From Paractinoplanes maris (GTDB lineage: Bacteria > Actinomycetota > Actinomycetes > Mycobacteriales > Micromonosporaceae), in the NCBI RefSeq assembly GCF_023544465.1, contig NZ_JALPVL010000006.1, positions 186,001 through 250,000 on the forward strand: DNA of 64,000 nt. The letters run 5' to 3'. Positions 41,034-49,794 of this stretch are shown here, in pieces. Numbering within the stretch: the first letter of the stretch is position 1; every line of letters starts with the position of its first letter. Made by a program: the position numbers and the translations under genes. The notes under the pieces are model-generated. The model saw only the letters and a list, made by a program, of their open reading frames with translations, was not told where the DNA came from and did not search any database.

Positions 41034-42884
41034 ATGAGGGTTCAGCCGCGTCAGCAGTTGCTGGATATCTGGGAGGCCGTCGCGCGGTCCTCCTGGAGGG
41101 ACCACGAATGGGTGTCCGGCGGTCGCTTCGGTGGAAACTCCATCAGCGACGCCGAGCAGCTTCTCTGCCTGCTCCTGCCGGCCACTCAGGTCGAGACGTT
41201 CAACCTGGACCGGCCGGATCAGACGGCCGAGCGGATGGTTCACGCACTGCGCCGGATGGGCACCGCCACTGACATCCCGCGCGTCCTCACCCGGATCCTG
41301 AACGACTATTTCGACCGGTACACCGAGGACTTCTCCGGCGGCGGCTATTACGAGCTCTACGACACCGAGGCGTCCGACAAGACTGCCCCGCTGGAGTTCC
41401 AGACGTCGCCGATAGTCGACTCGTACGCCCTCTCCATCACACTTTCGCTGGCCACGCTCGGTTTCTGCCGGGTCTACCGGCGATCGGTCACCCGCGACGA
41501 CGTGCGCTCCGCCATCAGCGATCTGGAGGCCGCGGCCAGCCGGCGGCTCAGCGCCGCCATGATCGGCCTGTTGCGGAGCTTCTCGGTAAATGTCTTCCCG
41601 GTCGACTCCGCCGAGGGCGAACGGCTCTGCACGACCGTCAACCAGAACGGCCTGCCCCGGCGAGCGGTGGTGGCGCAGTTGCACACGCGGCTGCGACAGA
41701 CCATCGCGAGTTTCCGTGAGGTGCTCATCGGGTCCGGTCAGACCAACGACCTCGAACTGCCCGACCGCCTGTTCGAGTGCGGCTGGTCGTGGAGTGTGGT
41801 TCGTGGGGCGCCGTCGATCGAGACGACGGCCCAGGTCGGCCGGCAAGAAGCCGGAGTCGGTCAGGACAAGCCCTATCTCTACTTCACTGTCATCGCGCTC
41901 AACGCGGTCGAGGACCTCTTCTCCGAGCGCACCCGCATCCTGGGCCTGCTCGACGAGGAACAACAGCGCCTGGCCCGTGCACTCCAACTGCGCTCCGACC
42001 TGACCCGCACCTACTGGGCGACGATCGCCACTTTCGGCGAGGGTGGCAAATGGCCGCTGGAGAACGTTCCCTGGCGGACCACGGACGGCGAGCAGTCGGA
42101 TTACTTCACGCTTCAGGTCACCGCCCTGGCCGTGAAAGGGCTCGAACAGGTCCGCGGTAGCAACACCGAGCTCGCCCGGGTCGGCCGGGTGCTGGCCAAG
42201 CTGGCCGATCGAGCCCGCATCACGAGCCGAGCCGTCGAGAACGACCCCAACCTCGTCATGCACTACCCCGGCATCCGGATGGCGCTTGCCGGCAGTGACG
42301 AGCCGACGGACACGGACGAGAAGAGACCGCTGCTGGCCTGGTCGGTGCCCGAGTTCGCGGCCCTGCTCCTGCTGCGCACGGCCCACGTGGCCAACCTGAT
42401 CAACGATCCGGTCGAGCGCCACCGCCTGCTCGACCTCGGCGACGAGGTCTGGGATCACCTGGCCCGGCGGCGCCTGAGCTCCGGAGACGGCTACGGCCTC
42501 TGGGACGACGCGTCCCGGGTGTTCCCCGATCTGCCCCGGCTCGAGCAGAAGGCCTCCTGGTATTACACCGAGCGGGTCGTCGAGGCGCTGGTGGCGCTGG
42601 CCAAGGTGCTGGACCAGCCGCCCAGCCGCAACGAGGAACTGGCCAGGTACGCGGACGATCTGCTCCGCGAGGCGGAACAGATCTACGACCGCGAGCTGCT
42701 CACCGGCAGCGCCGAAGGCGGACCCGGACTCCGGAACACTCTGCAGAGGGTGGAGATCACCCTGCGCCGGGCTCGAGACATCCGGACCGAGCGGCCGGGA
42801 ACCGCCGCGGCACTGGCCCTCGACATCCTCCGGGAACTCGACCGCCTGAACGCGGCCCGGGGCGACTCCGGCTCGGAGGCGTGA
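41034..42884 (+). CDS. SCO2524-family protein of unknown function
   Basis: This 616-residue protein is predicted soluble, with no signal peptide or membrane segment. It is recognised from the start RVQPRQQLLDIWEA-ARSSW and the block NSISDAEQLLCLLLPAT, which match the uncharacterised SCO2524 family of actinobacteria. Other conserved-looking blocks are SPIVDSYALSITLSLATLGF and the Trp-rich WSWSVVRGAP. The C-terminal half is mostly helical. ATG 41034 matches the family start; an upstream in-frame ATG at 40965, 8 bases after a TACGCT, could give a longer leaderless form. The stop overlaps the next ATG (TGATG). It is the first of three coupled genes. Confidence 0.72.
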   Translation: MRVQPRQQLLDIWEAVARSSWRDHEWVSGGRFGGNSISDAEQLLCLLLPATQVETFNLDRPDQTAERMVHALRRMGTATDIPRVLTRILNDYFDRYTEDFSGGGYYELYDTEASDKTAPLEFQTSPIVDSYALSITLSLATLGFCRVYRRSVTRDDVRSAISDLEAAASRRLSAAMIGLLRSFSVNVFPVDSAEGERLCTTVNQNGLPRRAVVAQLHTRLRQTIASFREVLIGSGQTNDLELPDRLFECGWSWSVVRGAPSIETTAQVGRQEAGVGQDKPYLYFTVIALNAVEDLFSERTRILGLLDEEQQRLARALQLRSDLTRTYWATIATFGEGGKWPLENVPWRTTDGEQSDYFTLQVTALAVKGLEQVRGSNTELARVGRVLAKLADRARITSRAVENDPNLVMHYPGIRMALAGSDEPTDTDEKRPLLAWSVPEFAALLLLRTAHVANLINDPVERHRLLDLGDEVWDHLARRRLSSGDGYGLWDDASRVFPDLPRLEQKASWYYTERVVEALVALAKVLDQPPSRNEELARYADDLLREAEQIYDRELLTGSAEGGPGLRNTLQRVEITLRRARDIRTERPGTAAALALDILRELDRLNAARGDSGSEA

Positions 42885-43801
42885 TGCTGATCTTCGCGGC
42901 GTCCGACAAGGGAGGCACCGGCCGCTCGGTGACCGGCAGCAACCTGCTCTATCGGAGCGCGCTGCAGGGCAACGACGTCTGCTACCTCGACTTCGACTTC
43001 GGTTCGCCGACCTCCGGTGCCATCTTCGATCTCGGCTCCGTGGAGCGCGGGACGAAACAGGACGGCCTGCACGCCTACCTTCAGGGCATCACCGGAGAGC
43101 CGCAGCGACTGGAGATCTGGAAAGAGTCCGATCGCCGGGAGCTGCGCGGCCGGCCCGCCGGCGCCGGCCGGATGGTTCTCCTGCCGGGCGACATCGCCAG
43201 TGGCGAGTTCGGCTACACCGCCGAGACGGTCGAACGCTGCTGCACCTTGTTCCTCCGGCTCGAAGAGGAGTTCGACCTCTGTCTGGTCGACCTCAGTGCC
43301 GGGCGGTCACACGCGCTCGACCTGGTCCTCGCCGCGACGGCGCACCCATCGATGCAGTCGGTGCGGAGCCGCTGGCTCGTGTTCCACCGCTGGACCAGGC
43401 AACACCTCATCGCGGCGGCCGGGCTCGTCTACGGCGAACGCGGCATTCTGATGACCGGCGAGGCGCACGGTCACAACGCCCGAGAGCTCACCAGCTCATT
43501 GCGGTTCGTCCACACCGCCGTCGTCCAGCCCGACTCCGTCGAGCTCGCCGGTCTTCAGCCCCAGCAGATCGCCTGGCTGCGCACCTGCGACGCCGCTCTC
43601 AAGGATCTCGCCGGGCAGTTGCGGGCCGGACGGTCCCTGCTGCTCGGCAGCATCCCCCTCGACCCGGTTCTCCAATGGCGCGAACAGCTCATCACGGACA
43701 GCGACGTTCTGCTGAGGGGGATAGCCAACGAGTCGACCAGGAACGCGTTCGAGACCCTGGCCAAGAAGCTCGTCGACGACTCAGCCTGGGAGCCACTATG
43801 A
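42884..43801 (+). CDS. SCO2523-family variant P-loop ATPase (ParA/MinD-like)
   Basis: The 305-residue protein has a SIMIBI-type layout. The N-terminal loop SDKGGTGRSVT (residues 7-17) keeps the signature Lys9 of ParA/MinD proteins, but Arg14 replaces the invariant Walker A lysine. YLDFDFGSPT follows as the switch region, and CLVDLSAGRS as a Walker B-like strand. The block WLVFHRWTRQHLIAAAGLVYGERGIL and the segment LDPVLQWREQLI are typical of the SCO2523 family. ATG 42884 has GGAGG 4 bases upstream and overlaps the previous stop; the end overlaps the next start by ATGA. Whether it hydrolyses ATP is open given the Lys-to-Arg change. It is probably the motor or switch of the locus. Confidence 0.78.
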   Translation: MLIFAASDKGGTGRSVTGSNLLYRSALQGNDVCYLDFDFGSPTSGAIFDLGSVERGTKQDGLHAYLQGITGEPQRLEIWKESDRRELRGRPAGAGRMVLLPGDIASGEFGYTAETVERCCTLFLRLEEEFDLCLVDLSAGRSHALDLVLAATAHPSMQSVRSRWLVFHRWTRQHLIAAAGLVYGERGILMTGEAHGHNARELTSSLRFVHTAVVQPDSVELAGLQPQQIAWLRTCDAALKDLAGQLRAGRSLLLGSIPLDPVLQWREQLITDSDVLLRGIANESTRNAFETLAKKLVDDSAWEPL

Positions 43802-44769
43802 GTGACCCGTGGTCTGTGGACATCAGAGAGTCGACAGCGCGGCGACGCGCCGAATCGGCCCCTCTCGCACACCTCTCCATCGAGCTCGGACACCTCTACT
43901 CCGAGGAGTTCGCCGGCGGCCCGGAGGGTCTGGCCCGCTATTTCGAGCGCGTCAACCCGTGGGTCACGGCGGCGCGAAGCATCTTGGGCAAGAAACTGCG
44001 GAAAGTCCGTCCCCGGATCAGCACCTGTTTCCTGATCGATGACTACTTCGCTCGTTTCAGCTCGCCGGCCGAGGTCCTGCCCCAGCTGATCAAGGCAGCC
44101 GAGAGTCAGGAGGTGACCATCGACTACATCGCGAGGGAGTCCGGCCTCGCCGTCGCCGACGGGATTCCCCTGGCCGACCTCATCCTCAGCCAGCTGGTGC
44201 CGGACCCGCCGCCCGGCAGCACGGGCGTGCGACCGCCGGTCACCGTCAGCGGCTGGCTCTGCAACGGCCAACGAAGTCCTGGCTTCTCGCCCGCCCGGCC
44301 CGGCGAGACACAGCGGCAGTGGCAGCCTCCGGCCGAGAACGGCGCCTTGAACAACCACTCGACCTTCGTCGACGTTCAGCTGTGGGACGAACGAGGCGGG
44401 AAGCGGACGTGGTCGTGCCCTTACCTGGCGGCGATCTGGCAGCTCCTGCGACTCGGCCTGATCAGATATGACGGCACGGTCGTCGCCCGTCCGGTCTCCG
44501 TGGAACAACTGCCCGAGGAATGGGACCGGCTCCCGCCCATCGTCCAGGTCAACCCGGACGCCGATGCCTTCAGCGCGTATTCGACGTTCTCCGTGCTCGG
44601 CCAGCGGTTCCTGAGCGTCGAACACGCTGTGCGGACCATCATCCAGCAGGTGAAGGTCGAGCAGGCCGTAGCCGATCAGGTGGCCACGCGCAGCGCCGCC
44701 GAAGGCATGCCGCTTCCTCCAGAGTTGTGGCAGCGGATCGAGTATCTGTTCGTGGCCGACAGAGGTTGA
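43798..44769 (+). CDS. SCO2522-family protein of unknown function
   Basis: The 323-residue predicted soluble protein has no recognised domain. Features are an early block LAHLSIELGHLYSEEF, a segment KLRKVRPRISTCFLIDDYFARF, an acidic patch in ADLILSQLVPDPPPG, and a central region with several Trp residues (SGWLCNGQRSPGF, QLWDERGGKRTWSCPYLAAIWQLLRLGLI). The sequence and its place directly behind the variant P-loop gene match the SCO2522 family. It is coupled to the upstream gene by ATGA. Its TGA abuts the stop codon of the convergent SCO2521-like gene, leaving no space for a terminator. Confidence 0.7.
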   Translation: MSDPWSVDIRESTARRRAESAPLAHLSIELGHLYSEEFAGGPEGLARYFERVNPWVTAARSILGKKLRKVRPRISTCFLIDDYFARFSSPAEVLPQLIKAAESQEVTIDYIARESGLAVADGIPLADLILSQLVPDPPPGSTGVRPPVTVSGWLCNGQRSPGFSPARPGETQRQWQPPAENGALNNHSTFVDVQLWDERGGKRTWSCPYLAAIWQLLRLGLIRYDGTVVARPVSVEQLPEEWDRLPPIVQVNPDADAFSAYSTFSVLGQRFLSVEHAVRTIIQQVKVEQAVADQVATRSAAEGMPLPPELWQRIEYLFVADRG

Positions 44770-45834
44770 TCAGGAAGCCACCGGTGGTGAACCGCCACGG
44801 AACCGACCGGCTTGATCAGCGGCGTCCATGGCACTTTCCAGCAGAGCGATGTTGTTCAAAGTCAGCTGGTCCCGGATCCGGTCCACCGCCGCACGCCACT
44901 GCTTGGTGAGTTGCGACCGGCTGTCCAACGACTCCCAGAGAGGCGAGAGCGCTGCTTCGATGCGGGCGCCGGGCATCCACAGATGCAGGAGGAAGTCGAC
45001 CGCCGGATGCAGCTTCGCGAGCGCCCGGGCCCGGCTGACCGGCGCGTCGATGCTCCGGTCGAGCATCGACAGGACGGTGGTCAACAACCAGTCGTGCCGG
45101 GCCAGATCCGCACAGAACGCGAGCATGTCGTCGTTGGTGAACTCGCCGGCCGACTGGGCTCCGACGTGCAGTAACAAGGTGCGCACGGTTCTGGAGTCGA
45201 TGCTGAACGTGGCGCTGTTCGTACCGTCCGGCGCGGGGAGAACCGCCCAGCGCAGTATCGTGCGGCTGCTGCGGAACGGCCGCTTCCGATCGAGCAGAGC
45301 CGAGGTCTGGATCTCGTCCAGCGCCCGGCCGCTGATCGCTCCCATGTCCAACGCGCCGGGCCGACGGGCACCGTCGAGGAATCCGTGGGCCACGTCGGCC
45401 AGGTCAGCCTTGCCGAGCAGCTCCAACTCGCCGGGGCGGGCGAGGTAGTGCGACCAGGGAAGGCGTTGCCCGTGCCGCTGCACCGGCGTGACGGTGACGT
45501 GGGCCGAGCCCTGAGCGAGGTGCCCACCGGTGACCGAGACGCGGTGGATGACCGTACCGATGCCCCGGGTGTTCCGCCGGGTGGCGGACGGCATCAGGCA
45601 ATCCACGCCGGCCAGCTGATCCGGCGAGACGGCGTGCGCGATCGGACGCTCGAAGCGGCGCACACGCTCGCCAACGACAAGATCCAGAAGAGCGGAGACC
45701 GGCTCGCTCGACAGCGCGGTCGAGTTCTGCAGCAGTCCGGTGTGGATCTCGCCGAAGGTCAGCACGCCGGTCCGCACCGATGCGGCATTCGTAAGATCAC
45801 CGATCCTCTCGCCGTCAGCCGTATCCGATTGCAT
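44770..45834 (-). CDS. SCO2521-family protein of unknown function
   Basis: The 354-residue protein has no signal peptide. It begins after a variable leader with GVLTFGEIHTGLLQNS, the start typical of the SCO2521 family. Two halves are seen: an N-terminal beta-rich part (residues 20-200, with WAVLPAPDGTNSATFSID near its end) and a C-terminal helical part. It runs opposite to the other cluster genes, convergent with the SCO2522-like gene and divergent from the methyltransferase. The start is uncertain: ATG 45834 is used, but in-frame GTGs at 45855 and 45861 are possible. Function is unknown. Confidence 0.68.
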   Translation of the reverse strand: MQSDTADGERIGDLTNAASVRTGVLTFGEIHTGLLQNSTALSSEPVSALLDLVVGERVRRFERPIAHAVSPDQLAGVDCLMPSATRRNTRGIGTVIHRVSVTGGHLAQGSAHVTVTPVQRHGQRLPWSHYLARPGELELLGKADLADVAHGFLDGARRPGALDMGAISGRALDEIQTSALLDRKRPFRSSRTILRWAVLPAPDGTNSATFSIDSRTVRTLLLHVGAQSAGEFTNDDMLAFCADLARHDWLLTTVLSMLDRSIDAPVSRARALAKLHPAVDFLLHLWMPGARIEAALSPLWESLDSRSQLTKQWRAAVDRIRDQLTLNNIALLESAMDAADQAGRFRGGSPPVAS

Positions 45835-45955
45835 CTCATTGCCGTGTTCTTCCACAACCACTACCCATGACTTGTCATCCTGGTGGCACCTTGCCGCCGG
45901 CCGTGCGGGCCACAACAATCTCGCCGTCCGGCCGTATCGCTGAAAGGGCGGGACC

Positions 45956-46720
45956 ATGAGCACGAACTGGGACGCCTTCGAACCACATGCGTACTGGAAG
46001 CAGAACTATGCGTCCCTTCGAGGCGACGACCGCAGTCTTCTCAGCCTGACGAGGGACTTCTTCGGCTATGAGCAGACCCCGACGGACGGCCGGCGTCGTG
46101 GCATCGACGTCGGCACGGGCGCGAATCTCTACCCCGTCCTGGCGATGCTGCCGCTGTGCGACGAGATCACGCTTCTGGAGTACGGTGCCCGGAACTGCGA
46201 ATGGCTCAGTGGCGAGATCCAGCGTTACTCGCCCGGCTGGGATCCCTACTGGCGAACGCTCTGCCAGCACCCGGCCTACTCACATTTCGGCTATGACGTC
46301 CGCCGGCGGGTCGCTCGCACGGCCAAGGTCGAGCGTGGCAGCGTCTACGAGCTCCCCGAGCAGAGATACCACGTCGGCACCATGTTCTTCGTGGCCGAGT
46401 CGATCACCACTGACATCGGGCAGTTCCATCAGGCGATCCACAAATTCGTCAACTGCCTGGTCCCCGGTGCGCCCTTCGCCGCGGCATTCATGCGGAACTC
46501 ACGTGGCTACACGGTGGCCGGTCAGGACCTTCCCGCGCTCGCGGTCACCGAGGACCAGGTCGCTGACTGCCTGATCGATCGGACCTTGGATCTCGTCGTG
46601 TCGACGGTCGACTCCCGCGCCCAGTTCACCGATCGGGAGAACGCCGCGTCCATGCCCCTGAACAAGCAGTTGCGCTCGGGCTACGACGGCATGATCCTGG
46701 CTTGCGGCCGTTCGAAATAG
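45956..46720 (+). CDS. SCO2525-family SAM-dependent methyltransferase
   Basis: The 254-residue enzyme resembles the NNMT/PNMT/TEMT small-molecule N-methyltransferase fold. It begins WDAFEPHAYWKQNY, has the SAM loop GIDVGTGANLYPVLAMLP (about residues 49-66), an acidic residue in LLEYGARNCEWL, and the motif GTMFFVAESITTD where these enzymes bind the cofactor end. Late residues include PFAAAFMRNSRGY. It matches the SCO2525 family. GAAAGGGCGGG precedes ATG 45956. It is divergent from the SCO2521-like gene across a 121-base gap and closes the five-gene locus. The methyl acceptor is unknown. Confidence 0.78.
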   Translation: MSTNWDAFEPHAYWKQNYASLRGDDRSLLSLTRDFFGYEQTPTDGRRRGIDVGTGANLYPVLAMLPLCDEITLLEYGARNCEWLSGEIQRYSPGWDPYWRTLCQHPAYSHFGYDVRRRVARTAKVERGSVYELPEQRYHVGTMFFVAESITTDIGQFHQAIHKFVNCLVPGAPFAAAFMRNSRGYTVAGQDLPALAVTEDQVADCLIDRTLDLVVSTVDSRAQFTDRENAASMPLNKQLRSGYDGMILACGRSK

Positions 46721-46794
46721 GACGGTCACTCGGTCTGCCGGACGCCGCGCACCACGAGATCCGCGGCGAGCCGGCCCGGCCGCCGGAGCCCTGG

Positions 46795-47817
46795 TCAGTC
46801 TTCTCGACTGGTCGTCAGGACCATGCGATAGCGGGCGGCGCCGGTGAGCATGCGGTCGTAGGCGGACTGGACGTCGGCCAGCGGGCGCGTCTCGGTGCGG
46901 GGGCGGATGCCGGTGAGCGCGGCGAAACGCAGCGTCTCCTCGACGTCGCGGGCCGTGCCGGAGGGGTGGCCGTGGACCGTACGGGAAGTCGAGATGATCT
47001 GGAACGGGCTCACCTCGATCGGGGCCGGGTCGGCGCCGACGACGATCAGCTCGCCGTTCGCGGTCAGGCCGTCGATGGTGGCGCTCATCGCGGCCGAACT
47101 GCCGGCCGCGGCCAGCACGACCCGGGCGCCGCCCAGCGCCTGCAGCCGCGCCGCCACGTCACCGGCCTCGCTGTCCAGGTAGTGGTGGGCGCCCAGCTCG
47201 GCCGCGGCCGTCGCCTTGCCGGTGCCACGCGCCACCGCGACCGTCTCGAAGCCCATCTTGGCCGCGAACTGGACGGCCAGGTGCCCGAGGCCACCCAGTC
47301 CCAGCACCGCCACCAGGTCGCCCGGGCGGGCCGCCGATCGGCGCAGGCCGTTGAACGTGGCGACCCCCGCGCATCCCATCGGGGCGGCCTCGACCGCGCT
47401 GATCGCGTCGGGGATCCGGGCCAGCGCGGTCGCCGGCACGGTCAGCGCCTCGGCATAACCGCCCGGATAGGCCCATCCGGGGACCTGCACCCGTACGCAA
47501 TGAATGAAGTCACCGGCCCGGCAGGGCACACAGACGCCGCAGTTGCCGCCGAACCAGCCGACGGCCACGCGATCGCTGGGCTGCCAGCCGGACACGTCGT
47601 CGCCGACGGCGTCCACCCGCCCGGCGATCTCGTGACCGGTGACGAGCGGGAAGGACACCGGGAACGCGGCGTCGACGAAGGCGGCGTCGGTCCGGCACAC
47701 GCCGCAGGCCTCGACGGCGACGCGCACCTGGCCGCGGCCGGGGGCCGCCAGCTCACTTTCGACGATGCGGAACGGCGCGCCGGGGGCCGGGATCTGAGCG
47801 GAACGGAATGTTGTCAT
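46795..47817 (-). CDS. Zinc-dependent alcohol dehydrogenase (MDR family)
   Basis: The 340-residue enzyme has the catalytic zinc ligands in EACGVCRTDA and VTGHEIAG, and the four structural zinc cysteines in GNCGVCVPCRAGDFIHC. The Rossmann motif is VLGLGGLGHLAVQFA, and NAD(P)-binding continues to about residue 290. The type is alcohol dehydrogenase close to the AdhP/cinnamyl group; the physiological alcohol is unknown. The gene is divergent from an XRE regulator followed by an aldo-keto reductase, so the three probably form one redox-metabolism unit controlled from the shared 121-base promoter region. Confidence 0.9.
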   Translation of the reverse strand: MTTFRSAQIPAPGAPFRIVESELAAPGRGQVRVAVEACGVCRTDAAFVDAAFPVSFPLVTGHEIAGRVDAVGDDVSGWQPSDRVAVGWFGGNCGVCVPCRAGDFIHCVRVQVPGWAYPGGYAEALTVPATALARIPDAISAVEAAPMGCAGVATFNGLRRSAARPGDLVAVLGLGGLGHLAVQFAAKMGFETVAVARGTGKATAAAELGAHHYLDSEAGDVAARLQALGGARVVLAAAGSSAAMSATIDGLTANGELIVVGADPAPIEVSPFQIISTSRTVHGHPSGTARDVEETLRFAALTGIRPRTETRPLADVQSAYDRMLTGAARYRMVLTTSRED

Positions 47818-47938
47818 GACCGAATTCCACTCCGGCTGAGCCCTTGCCGAGCTGCCTAAACAGGTGCGGTTCAGCCTAGGAACAGCGGTACCAGCTTCAG
47901 CCCTGGACGCCCGCCCGCTCGCGCCGATACTTGGTGGC

Positions 47939-48847
47939 ATGGCGCACAACGGTGACCTCAAGGAGTTCCTCCGCTCGCGGCGTGCGCGCCTGCGGCCCGA
48001 GGGCGACACCGCCGGCATCCGCCGGGTCCCGGGGTTGCGCCGTGAGGAGCTGGCCGCGCTCGCCGGGGTGAGCGTCGACTATTACGTCCGCCTCGAGCAG
48101 GGTCGCAATCTCAACCCCTCGGAGGCGGTGCTCGACGCGATCGCCCGCGCGCTGCGACTCGACGACACCGAGCGCGGTCACTTCTTCGAGCTGGCCCGGC
48201 CGCGGGCGGCCCGGCGCCGGCCGCCGCGCCGCCCGCAGCGGGTCGCCCCGGCGACCTATCAGTTGCTGGAGACGCTCGACGAGGCCGCGGCACCCGCCTT
48301 CATCGTGGGCCGGCGCATGGACGTGCTGGCGATCAACCACTCCGCGCGCGCCCTGATCTGCGACTTCAACGCGTTGCCGGCCCGCGAGCGCAATTACGCG
48401 CGGTTCATCTTCCTCGACGAGAACGCCCGCGATCTGCATCCCGACTGGGCCGTCATCGCGGCCGAGACCGTGGCCACGCTGCGGGTCGACGCCGGCCGGC
48501 ATCCCGACGATCCCGACCTGTCCGCCCTGGTGGGCGAGCTCTCGGTGCGGAGCGAGGAGTTCCGGCGCTGGTGGGCCGACCACCAGGTGCTGGCCCGCAC
48601 GAGCGGCACCAAGCGCTTCCGTCATCCGATCGTCGGCGACCTCACCATCACCTATCAGGCACTGGCCATGCCCGGTGACGCCGAGCAGACGATGTTCGTC
48701 TACACCGCACCGGCCGGCACGCCCGATCAGCACGCTCTGCGGCTGCTGCACCTGCGGGAGGGCGATCAAGCTCACCCTGATATGTCCGGGACGACGGGGT
48801 ATCTGTCTGCTCAGGCAGGCAACGGGCACGGACGGGCGAGAGGATGA
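47939..48847 (+). CDS. XRE-family transcriptional regulator with MmyB-like ligand domain
   Basis: The 302-residue protein has an N-terminal helix-turn-helix (about residues 5-75), with the group-typical GIRRVPGLRREELAALAGVSVDYYVRLEQGRNLNPS. An MmyB-like/PAS-type domain follows (about 105-275, with FNALPARERNYARFIFLD and FRHPIVGDLTITYQAL). Such regulators commonly repress adjacent dehydrogenase or reductase genes. ATG 47939 lacks a good ribosome site and lies 7 bases after GATACT, so a leaderless transcript is possible. The stop overlaps the aldo-keto reductase region, indicating an operon. Confidence 0.87.
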   Translation: MAHNGDLKEFLRSRRARLRPEGDTAGIRRVPGLRREELAALAGVSVDYYVRLEQGRNLNPSEAVLDAIARALRLDDTERGHFFELARPRAARRRPPRRPQRVAPATYQLLETLDEAAAPAFIVGRRMDVLAINHSARALICDFNALPARERNYARFIFLDENARDLHPDWAVIAAETVATLRVDAGRHPDDPDLSALVGELSVRSEEFRRWWADHQVLARTSGTKRFRHPIVGDLTITYQALAMPGDAEQTMFVYTAPAGTPDQHALRLLHLREGDQAHPDMSGTTGYLSAQAGNGHGRARG

Positions 48848-48849
48848 CC

Positions 48850-49794
48850 ATGAGCACTCTGGGCAGCAGCGGCATCGAGGTGTTCCCGCTCAATCTCGGC
48901 GGCAACGTCTTCGGCTGGACCAGCGACGAGGCGACCTCCCACCGGGTCCTGGACGCCTTCACCGGGGCCGGCGGCAACTTCATCGACACCGCGGACGGTT
49001 ACTCGGCCTGGGTGCCGGGCAACTCGGGCGGCGAATCCGAGACGATCATCGGCCGGTGGCTGGCCGCGCGGGGCAACCGGGACCGCGTCGTCGTGGCCAC
49101 CAAGGTCAGCCAGCACCCGCAGTTCCGGGGCCTGGCCGCCGCGAACGTCGCGGCCGCGGCGGACGCGTCCCTGGCCCGCCTCGGCACCGATTACATCGAC
49201 CTCTACTACGCGCACTACGACGACGAGAGCACCCCGCTCGAGGAGACCGCGGGCGCCTTCGACGCGCTGGTCAAGGCGGGCAAGGTCCGCGCCGTCGGGG
49301 TCTCCAACTACACCGCCGGCCGCATCCGCGAGTGGTTCGAGGTCGCACGCCGCAACAACTTCGTGCTCCCCGTGGCTGTGCAGCCGCACTACAACCTGGT
49401 CGCCCGCAAGGCGTACGAGGGGAACATCGCCCCCGTGGCGGCCGAGGAAGGCCTGGCCGTGCTGCCCTACTACGCGCTGGCCAGCGGCTTCCTCACCGGC
49501 AAATACCGGACGACCGAGGACCTGGCCCGGGGGCCGCGCGGCGGTGGCGCCAAGACCTACCTCAACGAGGACGGCCTGGCCGTGATCAAGGTGCTGACCG
49601 ACATCGCCGCCGGCCACGACGTCGAACCAGCCTCGGTGGCGCTCGCCTGGTTGCGCTCGCGGCCGCAGGTGGCCGCCCCGATCGCGAGCGCCCGCACCGT
49701 CGAGCAACTACCGGCCCTTCTGGCCTCGGCGACGCTCGAGCTGACCGCGGACGAGATCACCGCGCTCGACGAGGTCTCGGGCCGCGCTTTCTAA
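48850..49794 (+). CDS. Aldo-keto reductase
   Basis: The 314-residue (beta/alpha)8 enzyme has the catalytic tetrad visible as Asp and Tyr in FIDTADGYSAW, Lys in VVVATKVSQH and His in YYAHYDDES. A C-terminal NADPH-binding region contains IASARTVEQL. It reduces an aldehyde or ketone; the substrate is unknown. ATG 48850 is preferred because GAGAGG lies 7 bases upstream; ATG 48844 overlaps that site. The gene follows the XRE regulator directly and is divergent, as a unit, from the alcohol dehydrogenase. Confidence 0.88.
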   Translation: MSTLGSSGIEVFPLNLGGNVFGWTSDEATSHRVLDAFTGAGGNFIDTADGYSAWVPGNSGGESETIIGRWLAARGNRDRVVVATKVSQHPQFRGLAAANVAAAADASLARLGTDYIDLYYAHYDDESTPLEETAGAFDALVKAGKVRAVGVSNYTAGRIREWFEVARRNNFVLPVAVQPHYNLVARKAYEGNIAPVAAEEGLAVLPYYALASGFLTGKYRTTEDLARGPRGGGAKTYLNEDGLAVIKVLTDIAAGHDVEPASVALAWLRSRPQVAAPIASARTVEQLPALLASATLELTADEITALDEVSGRAF

